A stretch of 64,000 nucleotides of DNA. Origin: Theocolax elegans (Eukaryota; Arthropoda; Insecta; Hymenoptera; Cerocephalidae). The notes beneath the pieces are model-generated. The model searched no databases. It had not been told where the DNA came from and was given only the letters and a program-made list of their open reading frames with translations. Positions 27,046 to 48,421 of this stretch are shown one piece after another; the stretch's first letter is position 1, and the number at the start of each line of letters is the position of its first letter. The position numbers and the translations under genes are program-made. The DNA lies in assembly GCA_026168455.1 (NCBI GenBank), contig CM047426.1, forward strand, positions 73,063,986 to 73,127,985. The letters are read 5' to 3'.

Positions 27046-27607
27046 CCGGAGGAGGGGCAGGGGCCAGCCCATGCCTCATCGGCACGCAATTTCGAGAGCA
27101 GGATGTAATTTTTATGCTCAAAGAAAGAAAAATGATACGCGAAATAATATTGCGCTACACGCTTCCGTAATACGCGAGGCAAATCGGGAACGGGAAAACA
27201 AGTCTCGAGACAAAGTCACGATAGAACGGAACTTCACAGGAGCAGGAACGAAAAGGAGGAGGAGAGTCGGGTCCCCGGGCTGGGCAGGGCGCGCGGCGGA
27301 AAGACGGAAAGAGGAAAAGACGATTGCCAAGCTCTCCGCCGACGAGAGGAAAGGCGGCGGGGAAAAGTGGCCGCGTGCGCAAGTGGGTCACCTGCGAGGC
27401 TCGCGCGGCGCGCGCCGCCGGCTAAGCGGCACCTTGACACGGATTCTGGCCCGACTCTCAGCTCTCGGTTCTCGGCTCTCGGCTCTCGGCTCGACTGGCT
27501 GTCAGGGCCGGGGGCACGTGCGCCACTCCCGTTCGCACCAGCCGCTCTCTGCCCTCCAGTGCCCACCGACGCCCTCCGAATTCCGAAATCCCGACCCGAT
27601 CCTCCAT

Positions 27608-27657
27608 CCCTCCCCCCACCCCACCCCCAACAGCCCCCACCCCACCCCCTTCCCCAC
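27608..27657 (-). repeat. C-run tract, G-quadruplex-capable on the minus strand
   Basis: The + strand carries at least six runs of three or more C separated by one to four bases. The minus strand therefore has closely spaced G-runs that fit the usual quadruplex pattern (four or more runs of at least three G with short loops). Whether it folds in the cell is not known from sequence. Confidence 0.65.
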
Positions 27658-27890
27658 CTACCAATCTATCCCTGCATTCCGGCGCCGCGCTAGCCGATCT
27701 TCCTTTCGTCCCACCTACTCTCGGTCTTGCGCTCGGCCTTTCCTTTCTATTCTACGCTTTACCTTCGTTACGATTCTGACATTGAATTCGTTATTCCTGC
27801 TATACGCAGAAAACTCCTCGCTTAGCCGTCTCTCTCGCGTGAGTACCTCGGTCGCGGACACTTTTGACATTTACTCTCGATAGCTCCCGA

Positions 27891-30800
27891 GTTTTCCACG
27901 CGTAAATTCGAATTCGGAAATATTCCGTGATGAGCTCGAGCTAGATTAATCTTACTCTTTGATACCACTCTCTACACCCATCTTCGTTGGCAATAGAATA
28001 TTATCTTTTCCTTGACATTTCATCTTAATAGATAATTACGGAATGCCGATTTTTTAAATTACATTAAATTAAAGTAAAATTAAACGTTAGCGTTTGATAT
28101 ATTTACTACCCTTAATATTACTAGAATATATTCTTAACAAAGCAAGATCTATAACTTTGAGATTTAAACTTTATATATTTATTTATACGAATCTTCGAAG
28201 TTTAGATCAATTTAACGTTTACTGTACACTGCGATTTATCGCTCATATAATATTGTATTTATATACGCGACATTTACGAGGAAGAAATATGTACCGGAAT
28301 AACAAGCAGCGCGCAATAATTGATATTACTTAACGTTTTAAGTATGGATTAGGAAAATATTATTTATTATGCTTTCATTGTATAACGATTATGCGTAATT
28401 AGGTTATATATACAAATATATAAACTTTATGTTTCGGCATTGCGTAAAAGTCACCTAATAATCCGCTAACCAATTGGTTTAGGTAATCAAACTAATTTGC
28501 GTCGATCAATTTAATATTTACATAAATGGAAAAATCTATTATCCGCATTATAGTTGGTGCAACTAAGCATTATTACTTTAACGCTTCGGTAAAATAAATT
28601 GACTAAGTATTTCAGATCTTGGATATGATTCCTGCAGCTATACGGTAATAGAGAAACGTAAATAGACCGAAGTAAAATAATATAAGAGTAAAGAAATATT
28701 TTATAAAGAAAAATAATATACGATAGACGCTTATACTTGCAACAAACCGATGATAAATAACTTGTAAATTCAACATTTTACGTTTGCTCACTCACGATGT
28801 AACTTTCTTTTAAAATGCATATCAAACATAAATTTAAAAGTTTTTTTTTCACTAATGAATTTCATTTCCATTTGCTCATAGTCATAATTTATCGTCGTGT
28901 ACGTATATATATGCACTTTTATCTTTTATCGCTACGCTCTAGTGCTAATGACTTACAAAAATTAACCCACAAACGCGCGTACGTGTTTTTAGAAAATTAT
29001 TTCTTTCGAATGAAATTTTGAAAAAGCTCGTGATTATCGATTAAAAAACACTCTGCGTTTCTTTAAATCACATCACTAGTTGCATTAATTAAAAAAATAT
29101 TTTACTCGAACAATTAAAGTAATTTCTGTGGTTCGATAATGATGTTCAATGACATTGCAAGAAATCTCTCAAAGTTTTTTTCTTAATTAACACGAAACTT
29201 CGGTTTTTATTCGTAACGATAAATTATTTTATTTCGTAACTCTCAAAGTGAGTATTAAAATAGATTTTTACGACTTCTTAATATGCGCTCAATATTCGTT
29301 TCTCCCGCATCAATATTATTACCTTTGTAATATTTCGAGATACAAAAAATGGAACACCGCAATAGCTATTAGCTATTCAACGGTTTATACTTGTTGTTTA
29401 TATTTCTAATTTATCAGTCGGATATCGTAAATTTGATTTCTGAATCGATTTAACGTTTTGAATAACAGCGTTACAATGGATGAAAATATATCAACATTGT
29501 TATTTATGTTACGGCGATATACAGGATAATTTTTATCTTACGCGATACCAATGTACAAAGCTCGCCCGTTTTATCGAGCTACGAAATGCCATTTTTCGTA
29601 TTCACGTACGTTCATGGTAATATTGGTATCGTATCTCGAACTCGAAGAATATCGTCGCCATGCTTTTCGTACGGTCGAATTACAACAAACTCCCGAGCGT
29701 ATTCGTAGGCTTCTCCGCGATTAGGTTCTGTGGAACGCGATCGAGTTGCAAGTCGACTCGAGTAATCGCATTTTTTACTGCACGTACATATTTAATTCGA
29801 GTATATTGCTAGAAAACGCTGCGATAAATAAAATTTATCTTCACTCGATATATATATATATATATAGGTACGCAAATTATAACATATGGTGCTATGTATA
29901 GAGTGTACAGGAAACAATCGTATATAAACCATTGTCGAAATGTGACTCTTAATAAATAGTGTAAAAACTTGTTTAATTTTAATTGCTCGATAATACTTGA
30001 CAACGGATAGCCAATGCTCGAAATATTATTAACTATACAGTAGAAACTTGTCGAGATAACTTCAAGCAAAGCGTGAAATAAGCAACGAATCACAGAGATC
30101 CATCAAAGTTAACTGGGTAAATGGAAAGTTTAACTTTAAAATTGTACGTATATATATACAATTGTATGTACAAATATACGTAAAGATTTAAGCAAGAACG
30201 AGCACAGCCGAGGTCGCGGAAAGTGAAGTTTATCAATCAACGAGTTTATCTCCGCTAGAGCGGCTTATAAAATACGAGTATTTTGAGGATCGGCGTCGTT
30301 TCGAACGAGAAAGAGAGAGAAAGATATTAATATGGATCCATCCGAAAGGCAGAAACTCGAGTTGCGTGCTCGCGCGCCGACTAACGCAAAAATTTCTCCG
30401 CTTCCTTCCGCGACGAGAGTGAAAGCTCTCGCCGAGCGCAATCGAAAGTTTCCACGAAACTAAACTCTTTTTATCCGTACTGGGTTCTCGACGGCGCGCC
30501 CGCGTTCCCGTTTCTGCGCCTGTTCGTAAGCTACGCTGCTCCTTTATTTTTCATCGGTTTTCTTTTTTCGACCAGGTATATAGCGTAGACTTACCAGTAA
30601 ATGCTTCACCAAGACGCTTTAAGGAATTGGGTTTACCGTTCGTCAAAATATAAACTAGCGTTTCATTGCGGAGAAGCACTTTGATGCTTACGTATAAGCA
30701 AACATATGTTAACGATTTTACTCGGGAATCAACTTGATTCCGGTTGAACAAATTTAACCAAACTTTCAGACTCGTGAAGATTCGATACGTTCGTCTAATG

Positions 30801-31855
30801 ATATCTAACGATCTATCGAGCTATATCGTGATCAATTTTACCCTAACGTCTGACCACATTTTTATACACACGCTTAAATTTTTAATCTATCTTGGCGAAT
30901 GAGAAACTGCGGAAGGGGATGCGCGTGTTTGCTCGATTGCCGCACGTACGACGCATTCATTTATGCACATCGATGCCTTTTGTAATATTAAACTCATCGA
31001 ACAACTCGGCCGATAATATATTTTAGCTGCCCTTACTTACAACTGCCGTTGTATAAATAAAATAATAATGTAACGCTACGAGACGAACATAGAGAAATAT
31101 TCCTATCGTAAATATCCATTACGACATCGCGTGACCATAACTTTACTATCGATTGATAAGCTTCTTCTCTCTTTACGAATGATTTACGAATACAATTACT
31201 ACGCGACACGAGGAAGCTCAAAATTAAAATTCACATTTACATATATGTATTAGAAAAGTGTGGTTATAAAAGCGAGAAAAACGAATAACGCGAGAATAAT
31301 AATTATCGTTTTTTTTCACGATCACTCGAGCATTCGAACGGGACTGTAAATTCGAGCTGGCTCGATTCACTCATCGAATAAAAATCTTACGCAACGTCCG
31401 TAACTGTATATCTATATATTCCTCGTGGTTTCGAGAGAAAAGGCCCAGCCGTTGCTTCTTTCTTTACAAGACATTTCTGTTCTCTCTATCTTTTTATACA
31501 CGTGAAACGTTTTAACGAGTTAACGTTTGCCAAAAGATTCATGTACTTTTACGTATAAAATAATAAACTAAATAAAATTTATCGATACATTTGAAATGAT
31601 GAACTATACTGTGCGCGAAAGCAATTGCTAACTGCGTAGGTACTTATCTTGTATTGTCGCCAAACTATCAATAGCGATTTATACCGTTCGTTCTTGTCTT
31701 GAAACGAAACTAAGGAAGTTGAAGTAACGAGTAAGTAAATTTAGGTCAACTTTGCATTATTTTTCAATTAAAATAAATCGTTTCTCACATTTTCATCGTA
31801 TATCTTCGATTCGATACCAGTTATACACTAGTAATTAGGTTTGTTTTATCGTGTA
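27891..31855. other. AT-rich stretch upstream of the kinase gene
   Basis: No exon was recognised. A perfect 12-bp palindrome containing CCAAT lies at 28468-28479. An AT run lies near 29849-29867. A CpG-richer segment occurs at about 30340-30560. It could be upstream regulatory DNA or a 5' intron of the kinase gene. Confidence 0.55.
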
Positions 31856-31859
31856 TCAA

Positions 31860-32160
31860 CGTCGGTTGAGTCGCGTTCGAACGATGCGAAGCGGTCGACT
31901 CGAAACTCGGAGGAGCTAATTTTCGAGTTAAAAATTTTCAATCCACGCTCGTCGAAGCGAATGAAAATAAGAAATAAAAGAAACGATCGGGCAAAGCAGC
32001 GAGCTAAATAAAAGCACTACTGCGGACCGGGAGCGTAAAAGAGCGACGCGAAAAAGTGTCCGGAGGAAAATCGGGTCACGCGTGGCAACGACGAGCTCGG
32101 GCTTTAGCGCCTCGTCTCCTCGATTTTCGTTTGCTGGTGCACCTGCACTTGCAACTAGCC
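31860..32160 (+). promoter_or_regulatory. Probable 5' region or non-coding first exon of the MSK/JIL-1 gene
   Basis: CpG-rich sequence ends at a consensus donor (GTAAGT at 32161), 241 bases before the first recognised kinase exon. In the frame that would join that exon (phase 1), no stop occurs from 31971 to 32160, about 63 codons, but there is no in-frame ATG and no good acceptor inside. It is therefore most simply a 5' UTR exon. If the frame were used from an upstream ATG exon, it would add a serine/arginine-rich N-terminal extension. The transcription start is not resolved. Confidence 0.4.
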
Positions 32161-32436
32161 GTAAGTAGGCTTCGTCTTTTGCAGAGCCACCACTTTTTAT
32201 TCTCATTACGATGTACCCCTTAACTACGGTGCACTGCGTATACCTGATCAATGTTTAATACATACCCACACGTTCGTTTGATTATTGTTTTATTTATACA
32301 TGCGATGACCGTGATTTATCGATAGGGAATAATGCTTTATATTTCATAAAAATGTGGGCTATGGTATTGTTATGCTAACGATAACTTCCTTTATGTTTCA
32401 GTTAATTTAGCTGATAGTGGAGGCCAAAGAGTTGAC

Positions 32437-40681
<8,245 letters not shown>

Positions 40682-41036
40682 TTATTTTCTACTTTTCTTT
40701 GTTCCGTTTCCTATGCATTTTTGCGTAAATGCGTTATGAGGGGGTGCAGCATCAAACCTTAGTACTTCATTCTTGTTGTATTGATCCATCTTAAATTTCT
40801 TCTAAATTTTCGAATCATTTTATTTTACGTATTAGTTTTCTTTTATGCGAAAATTATTACAAGTATTATAAAAATGTATTTTTTTGTAATTATTATTTTC
40901 CACATTTTGAAAATGCACGAACTAACTTTTTGAATGCATTAATTGCATAAAAATAGAAGCAAATGAACATTTTAAGCAAGTATGCTTACAAAAAATTTAA
41001 TTTATAGAAGTTGAGCCACTCAAATTTACATTTAAA

Positions 41037-41042
41037 AATAAA
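41037..41042 (+). promoter_or_regulatory. Candidate polyadenylation signal of the kinase gene
   Basis: This is the first clear AATAAA after the kinase stop codon, about 355 bases downstream. Further copies occur near 41625 and 41690, so the cleavage site is not fixed by sequence. Confidence 0.35.
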
Positions 41043-42068
41043 TTTAATATTAAAAGAGTGATATAAGAGTTTTTTCAAAATAATAATAAGTATTTTACTA
41101 TTCTAATCAATTCTTAAACACTTTCGATATACTTTGAAATGAAAAAAACTTAATTTCATACATAATGAAAAGAAACAGTCGTATATCAAGTTTTGCTGCT
41201 ACTTCTCCTTAAAAAATATATATAAATATATATATATATATATCCGCTGCCTTTTCGAGATTCGTATCAAAGATGCGAATCGTTGCATCATTCCTATCTC
41301 GGTACTTTTAGAAAGTGTGTACATAAATATAATTACATGAGTGTATGGATCTTCGTATAGAGTCTTTATGGTATACGTTAAACACAAAAACTTCGCGTGA
41401 AAACGCTTTTTAAAAAAAATTGATGTATTACGTTAAATGATGATTTAGTTATTGCAATACTTCTATTTCGATAAGCAAACCTTTCATTTATTCGTTTAAC
41501 TCAAGTGATTAGTTCAACTTATTTTATTTCAAAAACGCCTATTTTATACAGTTTTATAAACTAAAGTAAATTTCTATTGTTTTTATTTTAATTTCTTTCA
41601 CACATGATGTTCATTGTTAGCGCCTAATAAAAATGTACGTTTTCTTTTTAAATTGAAGTTAAATTAAAACATTATATAAGATATAAAAAATAAATCTTTT
41701 AATTTTATATGCTAGGAAAAAGAATGCGTTGTAATGAGGACAATGTTTAGGCCAAAAGCGAAAAGTAGCGCTCTTCGTTTTTTGGATGTGATCAGTAAAG
41801 TGCTTCTACGTGAATCTTTTGTAAATCTGAAGTGCAATTTCGTCTTCGTTATTATATATTTTATAAAATAATACGTAAAACTCTTCGTATTTTGACTTAT
41901 GGAAGAGAGAATGTTCCGAGAATAATATAAACAAATATATATATATATATAAAGTTATATGTATATATTTGACGTTTGCCTTTTCAAGAACTGAGATTCC
42001 GACTGTTTTGCCTGAAGTGTGGTAACCACTGTCAAAAATGATAACGGACGGCATGTAGAAAAATATAT

Positions 42069-42299
42069 ATGTGGGTAAAGACTGACAAGGTTGTATTGCC
42101 GACTCAGGGAGCAGATATGTTACAAGTGAAAGAAAGAATAAAAGTTCACGTAATCGATGTGACATTTAAAAGAAAACGCATTGTAACGCCTCTACCAAAG
42201 ACGACTGAAGCGTCATTGCGCCAAGACCAAAAAACACAAAATATTACAAAAACATTACTCGAGAAATTGTATGCAGCATTATTTGGCGCGAAAAACTAA
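42069..42299 (+). pseudogene. Possible S1-domain-like exon or gene fragment
   Basis: An open frame of 76 codons ends at TAA 42297. Residues about 16-36 (ADMLQVKERIKVHVIDV, then RKRI) follow the closing-strand pattern of S1 RNA-binding domains: a hydrophobic start, V-x-V-x-V-x-D-V, then RKRI. The rest is basic and polar. The first half of an S1 domain is not seen upstream: all three frames have stops within 100 bases, and no other exon of such a gene was found between 40.7 and 42.0 kb. A weak acceptor (CTCAG at 42103-42107) would give an in-frame last exon from 42108. It could be the last exon of an unrecognised gene, a decayed fragment, or chance. Confidence 0.2.
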
Positions 42300-43889
42300 G
42301 AAAAAAATGCGTAAAGTTATATAATAAGAAAAAATTGTAAATATTGGTTAGAAAATTTTATTGAAACTAATAGGTATTTTCTATTTAAGAGTCATTTATA
42401 AAATTAGCAATATTTTCGTTTCGTTATTAGTGAATTATAAAGTGCGATTACTAGATCATTTTCGAAGATTGATTTGAAATTTGGGTATTGGGTATTTTAA
42501 TTAAAGTTAGACTAAAAATAAATAATTTTTAGTTCTATTGTATTATTATATTTATTTAAAAAATTTTCTAACCAGCTTATCTATATTGCAAGAAAAAAGA
42601 AATGATAATTTATGTTCAAATGAATTTTTGTTAACAAAGAGTATAATTCTTAAAGAAAGTTAATTTTTTAACTTAATTGTGTAAATACATATAAAATGTA
42701 AAACGACAAAATTCATTTGTAATTAAAAGCGTGTTTGTGCAATTTTTTCTCTCCGTAGATTATACAAAATCTTAGATTTTTCGCAAAGTTCGACTCAAAG
42801 CTGTGTACGTTAATTACAAATTGTCAAACAATGTTTAGTTATTAATCACTCCGCGGGATGTCTGTCAGGTGATAAGTTTTGGAACTTGAGATTCGCGCGA
42901 ACCTCGTTAAGTTATAATTATTTTGTATTGCACGTGATACAAAGAATGCCTCAAAGATCGTATACGTTTTTATAAATTTTTTCATTTTCGAAACTTGAAT
43001 TACAAGTTCTTTAAAATTTGTGACGGTTAACGTAATCTTAAATAAATAAACCGATGATCAAATGTGGCATGCTACCAATATTAATGTATGTAAGTGAATG
43101 TTTGTCTGCGTGAGACAAAGCGGTTCGCGCAAATCTTAACTCGATACGCCTCAATTTTATCCTGCAAAGATATATTTAAAAAGAAGATTATAAATTGAAG
43201 ATGAAAAAAAAGAGTATATAAATATATTATATATTTAATATAATGCTATTATAGGAAGAAAAGAATATTCTCTAACAAAATAATATAAAAGACGTATATA
43301 TATAGACACGTATATATACATGTATATATATATATTTTTATTTAGAAAGTAAATGAAGTCACTAAACGTTTTAAATTATACAGTGCATATTGGTTGTCCC
43401 CCTTTGATAGTGTGCGGAGGACCAGTTTTTTCTAGTGATATACCATTGTTACTTTATGAATAATTCTTTCAGAATATATATGTATGGAATATATAGGAGT
43501 TATTCTGGAAAAATCCATGGTTGTTAAATATATCATTATCATGTTTACTTAATTAAAATGTTATTTTTTCACCTATTCCTTTCTGATCCCGAGAATCATA
43601 AGTTATTAATTAAATAAATATTTTATATTGAATTATTAAACTGAAATATATTACAATCCTCTAAGTGAAATAAAATAAATGCGTTTTTTCTGTATGTATA
43701 AGAATTTTAAACGGCCTAGAGCGCACTTTAAACAACGTCAGGTCAATTACAAAGCCCACCAGTTATCCATTATTATTTGACTGGCTCAGTTTTACAACTT
43801 GGATGTCTGTATAGGCAAATAAAGGACACCTAGATTCTACCTGCATGGGCACAACGCATTTTACCTGTGTGCTATAAATAGTTAGGTAG

Positions 43890-44476
43890 ATACTCGATCC
43901 TATTCGCCGTACGGAAAATCTCGGAAATTTAAATGTACCGGTATTGACTCGGAGTGCGTCACGAGTAACGCTCTCGGTGATTGGCTAATAACCGGCTGGC
44001 ACGACCAATGCAGTAAGTTAGTTTCCGTTACGTCCGACAGGCGATGTTGCGGTTTGCGCGCGCGCGCGCCGGCTTCACTGGAGTCGGGTCTCGCTATAAC
44101 CGCCGACATTTTCGGCGTCACTTCTCCGGTTCCGTTTGTCCGTTGAGCATCGTGCGTACGTGCGCGACTCGCCGCTTATCGAGAGGAACAGTCACAACAC
44201 CGACATACGCAGCTCCGAGCTAGCGAGCTTGGTACCGGAAACCAGAGAGAAGCCCTCGAGATTACTAGAGAGTAAGAGAAACCGTACTAGACTTTCATTC
44301 GGAAGTAAAACAAAAGTTAACCTCTCCGTTCCCTACAGAGCCGCCACCGCGCCTGGTTGGTGCTTGCACGGGCGCTAGAAAGAAAGAGAAAGAGCAAGCG
44401 AGCGATACAAAGGAAGGGAGTGAATAGGTAAGCGTAAAAGAGAAGAGTGTTGTTCAGTGCAAAGCAAAGCTTGAAG
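43890..44476 (+). promoter_or_regulatory. Lamin promoter region and 5' UTR
   Basis: Composition turns CpG-rich here. A reverse CCAAT box (ATTGG) lies at about 43980-43984. An alternating GC run is at 44057-44069, and a CGCCGA/TCGGCG inverted repeat is at 44101-44106 and 44112-44117. From about 44110 to 44476 the + strand has no ATG, so the lamin ATG is the first one, which suits a 5' UTR. A short 5' UTR intron is possible between GTAAGA at 44272 and the pyrimidine-rich acceptor ending at 44338 (67 bp). The exact start of transcription is not determined. Confidence 0.55.
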
Positions 44477-47400
44477 ATGTCGACCAAGGCGAGTAAGAAG
44501 GCAGCGTCCTCGACGAGCGCCCAGAGCCAGCAACCGTCGACCTCGACGCCCATTGGCAGTGGTACCGCAGCTTCTAGAGGCCGGCCGGGCAGCCCACTTA
44601 GCCCTACGCGCTACTCACGCCTTCAGGAGAAGCAGGATCTGCAAAACCTAAATGACCGGCTTGCTTGTTACATTGACAAGGTGCGACACCTAGAGTCCGA
44701 AAACTCCAGATTGACCCGGGAGGTCCAGACCTCCCAGGAGACCGTCACCAGGGAGATCTCTAATATCAAGTCCATGTACGAGCATGAACTCTCCGATGCC
44801 AGGAAGCTGCTCGATGAGACTGCCAGAGAGCGTGCCAAGCTGGAGATAGATACAAAGAGGCTCTGGGATGACAACGAGGACCTAAAAAACAAGTATGTAT
44901 TCCAAATTTTCTTTTTCTATAATTTTATTATCATATATTGAATTGCTTTTTTACTATGTGCTCTAAGTTGTTTAAATAGATAAAATTATTTATCAGAATG
45001 AGAATCAACGTTTAAAGAATTTTCACTGATTTCTAAATTTAAACATTTATTTTATGATTCGTAGATGAATCATTTTATAATCCAGTGTATTTGATTTTTT
45101 GTTTGTAAATGAAATTTGAATAAGCAGTTCAATATTGAAATAATGTAACAATTACTCAATGTAAATTTTGTTTATAATGTATAAGTATAATCTAAATTTA
45201 TATATTTAGAATATAAAAAATGTAATTGAAAATGATGAACTTTCAAGAACAGTCTGTATTCATTGTTGCATCATAAAATTGTTTTTTAACATATTGAAGT
45301 ATATCCTTGTACAGATAAACTGCACAATGTTTAGACACTTGAATATTTATGTAAACAAACAATGTTTATGTAATTCAATAATAATAAGTATATAGTAGAG
45401 TTGCCAAATAAACAAAAGTAAAAAAATAAAAGTTGATTCCATAACTCAATACTACACAATTATAATTGCAAATATTATAAATTATATTATACAAATACGT
45501 AATCCATTTTTAAAATTAAAATTCTTGTGGTAAAAGATGGTTGATTAATAATTTTATTAATTAATTTACTTTGAGATGATAAAGTTGACTTAAATTTGTT
45601 TACATTTTACACAATTTCTTTTTGACTGTGTTTATACACAGTCAAAAAGAATGACTAAAGCACACCCACATTTTCATGTACTCTTGAAGGATTTCATAAT
45701 GTAATGTTTTGAGTTGAAGAAAAATGATTATTCAGCGTCCTATATCTCGATATTGTCAGACAATGTAATAGTCCACTTAAGAAACAAAATAGTAATTTAC
45801 AAATTCGCATGTGCGAAGAAAATAAAAGAAACAGTCCACGTGCAAAACAATGACTTTATTACAATACGAAAGAATGTCAATCGGTGCAACGTCGGGCTAA
45901 AATTTTTGAATGTTCCATTGCTCAATTGTTAAAAAATTTTTAAAAGAATAAATTAATTTGTAATTGGTAATAATAAGTAACGGCACTGGTGAGCTCGAGT
46001 CTTTGAGTATATGCTGGTAATAATTTTATTCAAAGAGACGTTGTCATAAAGCATCTTTAGAAAATTATTGAGCATCTCCGCATTCCAATCGAACCAAAAC
46101 TACCGAGGTGCACTATATCGGTCCGACGCGCTTAATTTTCAAGTCAAGTGCAAAGTTCGACTTGGAAAGGAGAATAAAAAATCCAGATTGCACAGGTAGA
46201 AATATTTTTCAATGCTACCTCTTTCAAACTCGCTTGTCTAGTATGCACATTTTCGCGAAGATCATTTGGATTTCCAATCGCAAGGAAGATGCGTTGATTA
46301 AACTATACACGAGAGAGAAACGAAGAATCATAAATTCCGGTTTGCGTCTCGCCTCCGAAAGGAGAAAGAAAGGCGCGTGACGTTAGTACGGCGCGATTGC
46401 GTCACGACTTACTATGCGGCGATGATGTCAACCTCGTATACTGGGTGACCGGTAACTATCGCGCACTTTCGTAGAACCCTCGCCAATGAATTTCTTTCTT
46501 CGTTACGTTCATTCTCTGAATTATCCTTTGCGCCTCTTCAAATCGAAACGTGGAATTCAAAGAAAACGTATATTACTTAATCTCAAAAAAAAAATTAAAT
46601 CCACGCGATGGTTTAGTATTTTGAAATAAAACACGGTGCATTTATCTTGACCGAAGATAAGGCGTTTCGGAGCTGAGCGCAAAGAGAGATTTTTAGATCG
46701 TAATTACCGGGACTCGCACGCTCGGAGTTAAATTTATAATGCAATCGTGAGTACAGAGATAAAATAAAATAAAAATTCCCATTGTTGTAAGTAGAATGAA
46801 ATTTTGAAAAGTAAATAGTATGTGTAGGCGAGTTATCGCCGAGTTAATTAATGTAAACTCGTTCGCGGTCGACGCCAGTTTACCGGGTACCACGTACGTG
46901 GTATACGTGTGTGAGCTCGCATATATGTGTGCGTCCCGAAACCCAAAAGGCAGGAGAGGAGACAGAACCCGCAGCCAAAGGCGGACGCATCGCCTGACCC
47001 GAAAACATTGACTCTGCGGGGCGCGCGCGCTGTCCGTCCCTGATGTGCCTTGCCGCTCTTGTAGGTTGTAGCGCCTTGATACACGCCGGCAGCTCGATGT
47101 GGCACAAGGCTATTTTTACTGTAAGCGTATTATATACATACACGCGTTTGTATATCGCCATGGGGACGTTCCCGGGGACTCCTCTTTTTTTTCTTCTCGT
47201 TTTTTTTCACACCGACACGTCCCTCTCCGATCCTACCTATATAAGTTTTTCAGATTCCCCGCTCGATTATTATTTTCTTCCGAGTCTCCGTCATGCGTAT
47301 ACCTATAATACTTACGCAACGATAATATTTTGATGTCGTTGACGGGTATTTCGAAAAATTGAGGGTACAAGATACACTCGTCTGTATAGGATTCGTGATT

Positions 47401-48373
47401 GTTTACGTTGCATACGCGCATTTTATTCCCTAATAAATAAATAAGTATTCCAACTTATGAATAACCGGTCAAATATTTGGATATACTTAATGTTCCGTTA
47501 GGTATCTCTCGCATGTTACATACATCGCGTTTTCTTTTCGTTTTCTTTTCTCCTCGAATGACCGTTACGTAAAATTTGGTCAACGTGCACGGGAAAACTC
47601 ACGTATAACGAGCCGACATTGACATTGCCCGATAATGAAATGTCAAGTTAAACCGCGCGATTTGTAAAATACTGTTGCGCAATTTGTACATTGAAATTGA
47701 GTAGTTAGAGGAAGGAAGGATACGAAGAGAGACTACGCCCCACGCTGCACGCGTTGCAGTTGTTTTGGAATTCTCGGACGTGCGCGGTTATCGTTGAAAT
47801 TCCTATCGGGATTCTGAATATGTATATATTTAATGAGGAAAACAGTACATATGGTATCGTTTATGAATTTTTGCATTTACTTAGATAACTTGAACACCGC
47901 TAAAAATTGTAAGAAATTTTCTTTTTCTTTTTAAATATCAAGTTACCGTGGTTTAACGATGAGTTTAGATTGTAATGACAAGAAACGACAGAATGTTTAT
48001 AAAATGCTTTTCATTATAGCTGAATGATCTATTTTTAATCGTTACGGTAAAAAAGTCAAGGCTTGGTGCAGCAAAAACAAATACGAAAATGAGTATACGC
48101 GCATAATTTCCTTGAAATGCATTTTTTATTGCGTTAAATCACGATTATTCTTATCGTTAAATGTGGCGATCGCGTGAAAGATAAATATTTCGTACAGGTT
48201 GTCGTATTTTTTTTCGGTTATACCAACCGAAATGTGTGCGTAACAAAGTATACTCAAAACATTAACGATCTCGTGGTGATTTCACGTTGAATCGCCGTCT
48301 CGTTGACGTACGATCGATAAATATTTATAGATTTAAAATTTCTATCCAGGCTTCTACTCGTAGTTAAAAAGAC

Positions 48374-48421
<48 letters not shown>

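Larger units (their letters stand above)
27000..27890. promoter_or_regulatory. Large GC/CpG island with C-rich tract
   Basis: This is the strongest GC island of the left half. It carries a GA run at 27019-27045 and CpG-dense sequence at 27270-27430. Five copies of a roughly 7-base CTCTCGG-type unit lie at about 27456-27494, and a C-run tract lies at 27608-27657. A 288-codon + frame spans most of it, but the translation is arginine/glutamate then serine/proline low-complexity, and other frames are open as well, so I do not call it coding. It may be a promoter with a non-coding first exon, for example an upstream start for the kinase gene about 5 kb away. That link is speculation. Confidence 0.35.
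40682..43890. other. Kinase 3' UTR and intergenic DNA
   Basis: AT-rich sequence with AATAAA signals in its first kilobase and AT runs near 41218-41242, 41936-41951 and 43297-43337. Apart from the S1-like open frame at 42069-42299, nothing coding was recognised. The gap between the kinase stop and the lamin start codon is about 3.8 kb. Confidence 0.6.

Noticed and set aside
27017..27883. 288-codon open frame on the + strand
   Set aside because: It begins in a GA microsatellite, the product is low-complexity, and several other frames are open over the same GC-rich DNA. There is no domain and no conserved-looking segment.
44447..44476. Ten-codon in-frame extension upstream of the lamin ATG
   Set aside because: It would start at GTG. 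The ATG at 44477 is the first ATG of the transcript and yields the usual lamin head.
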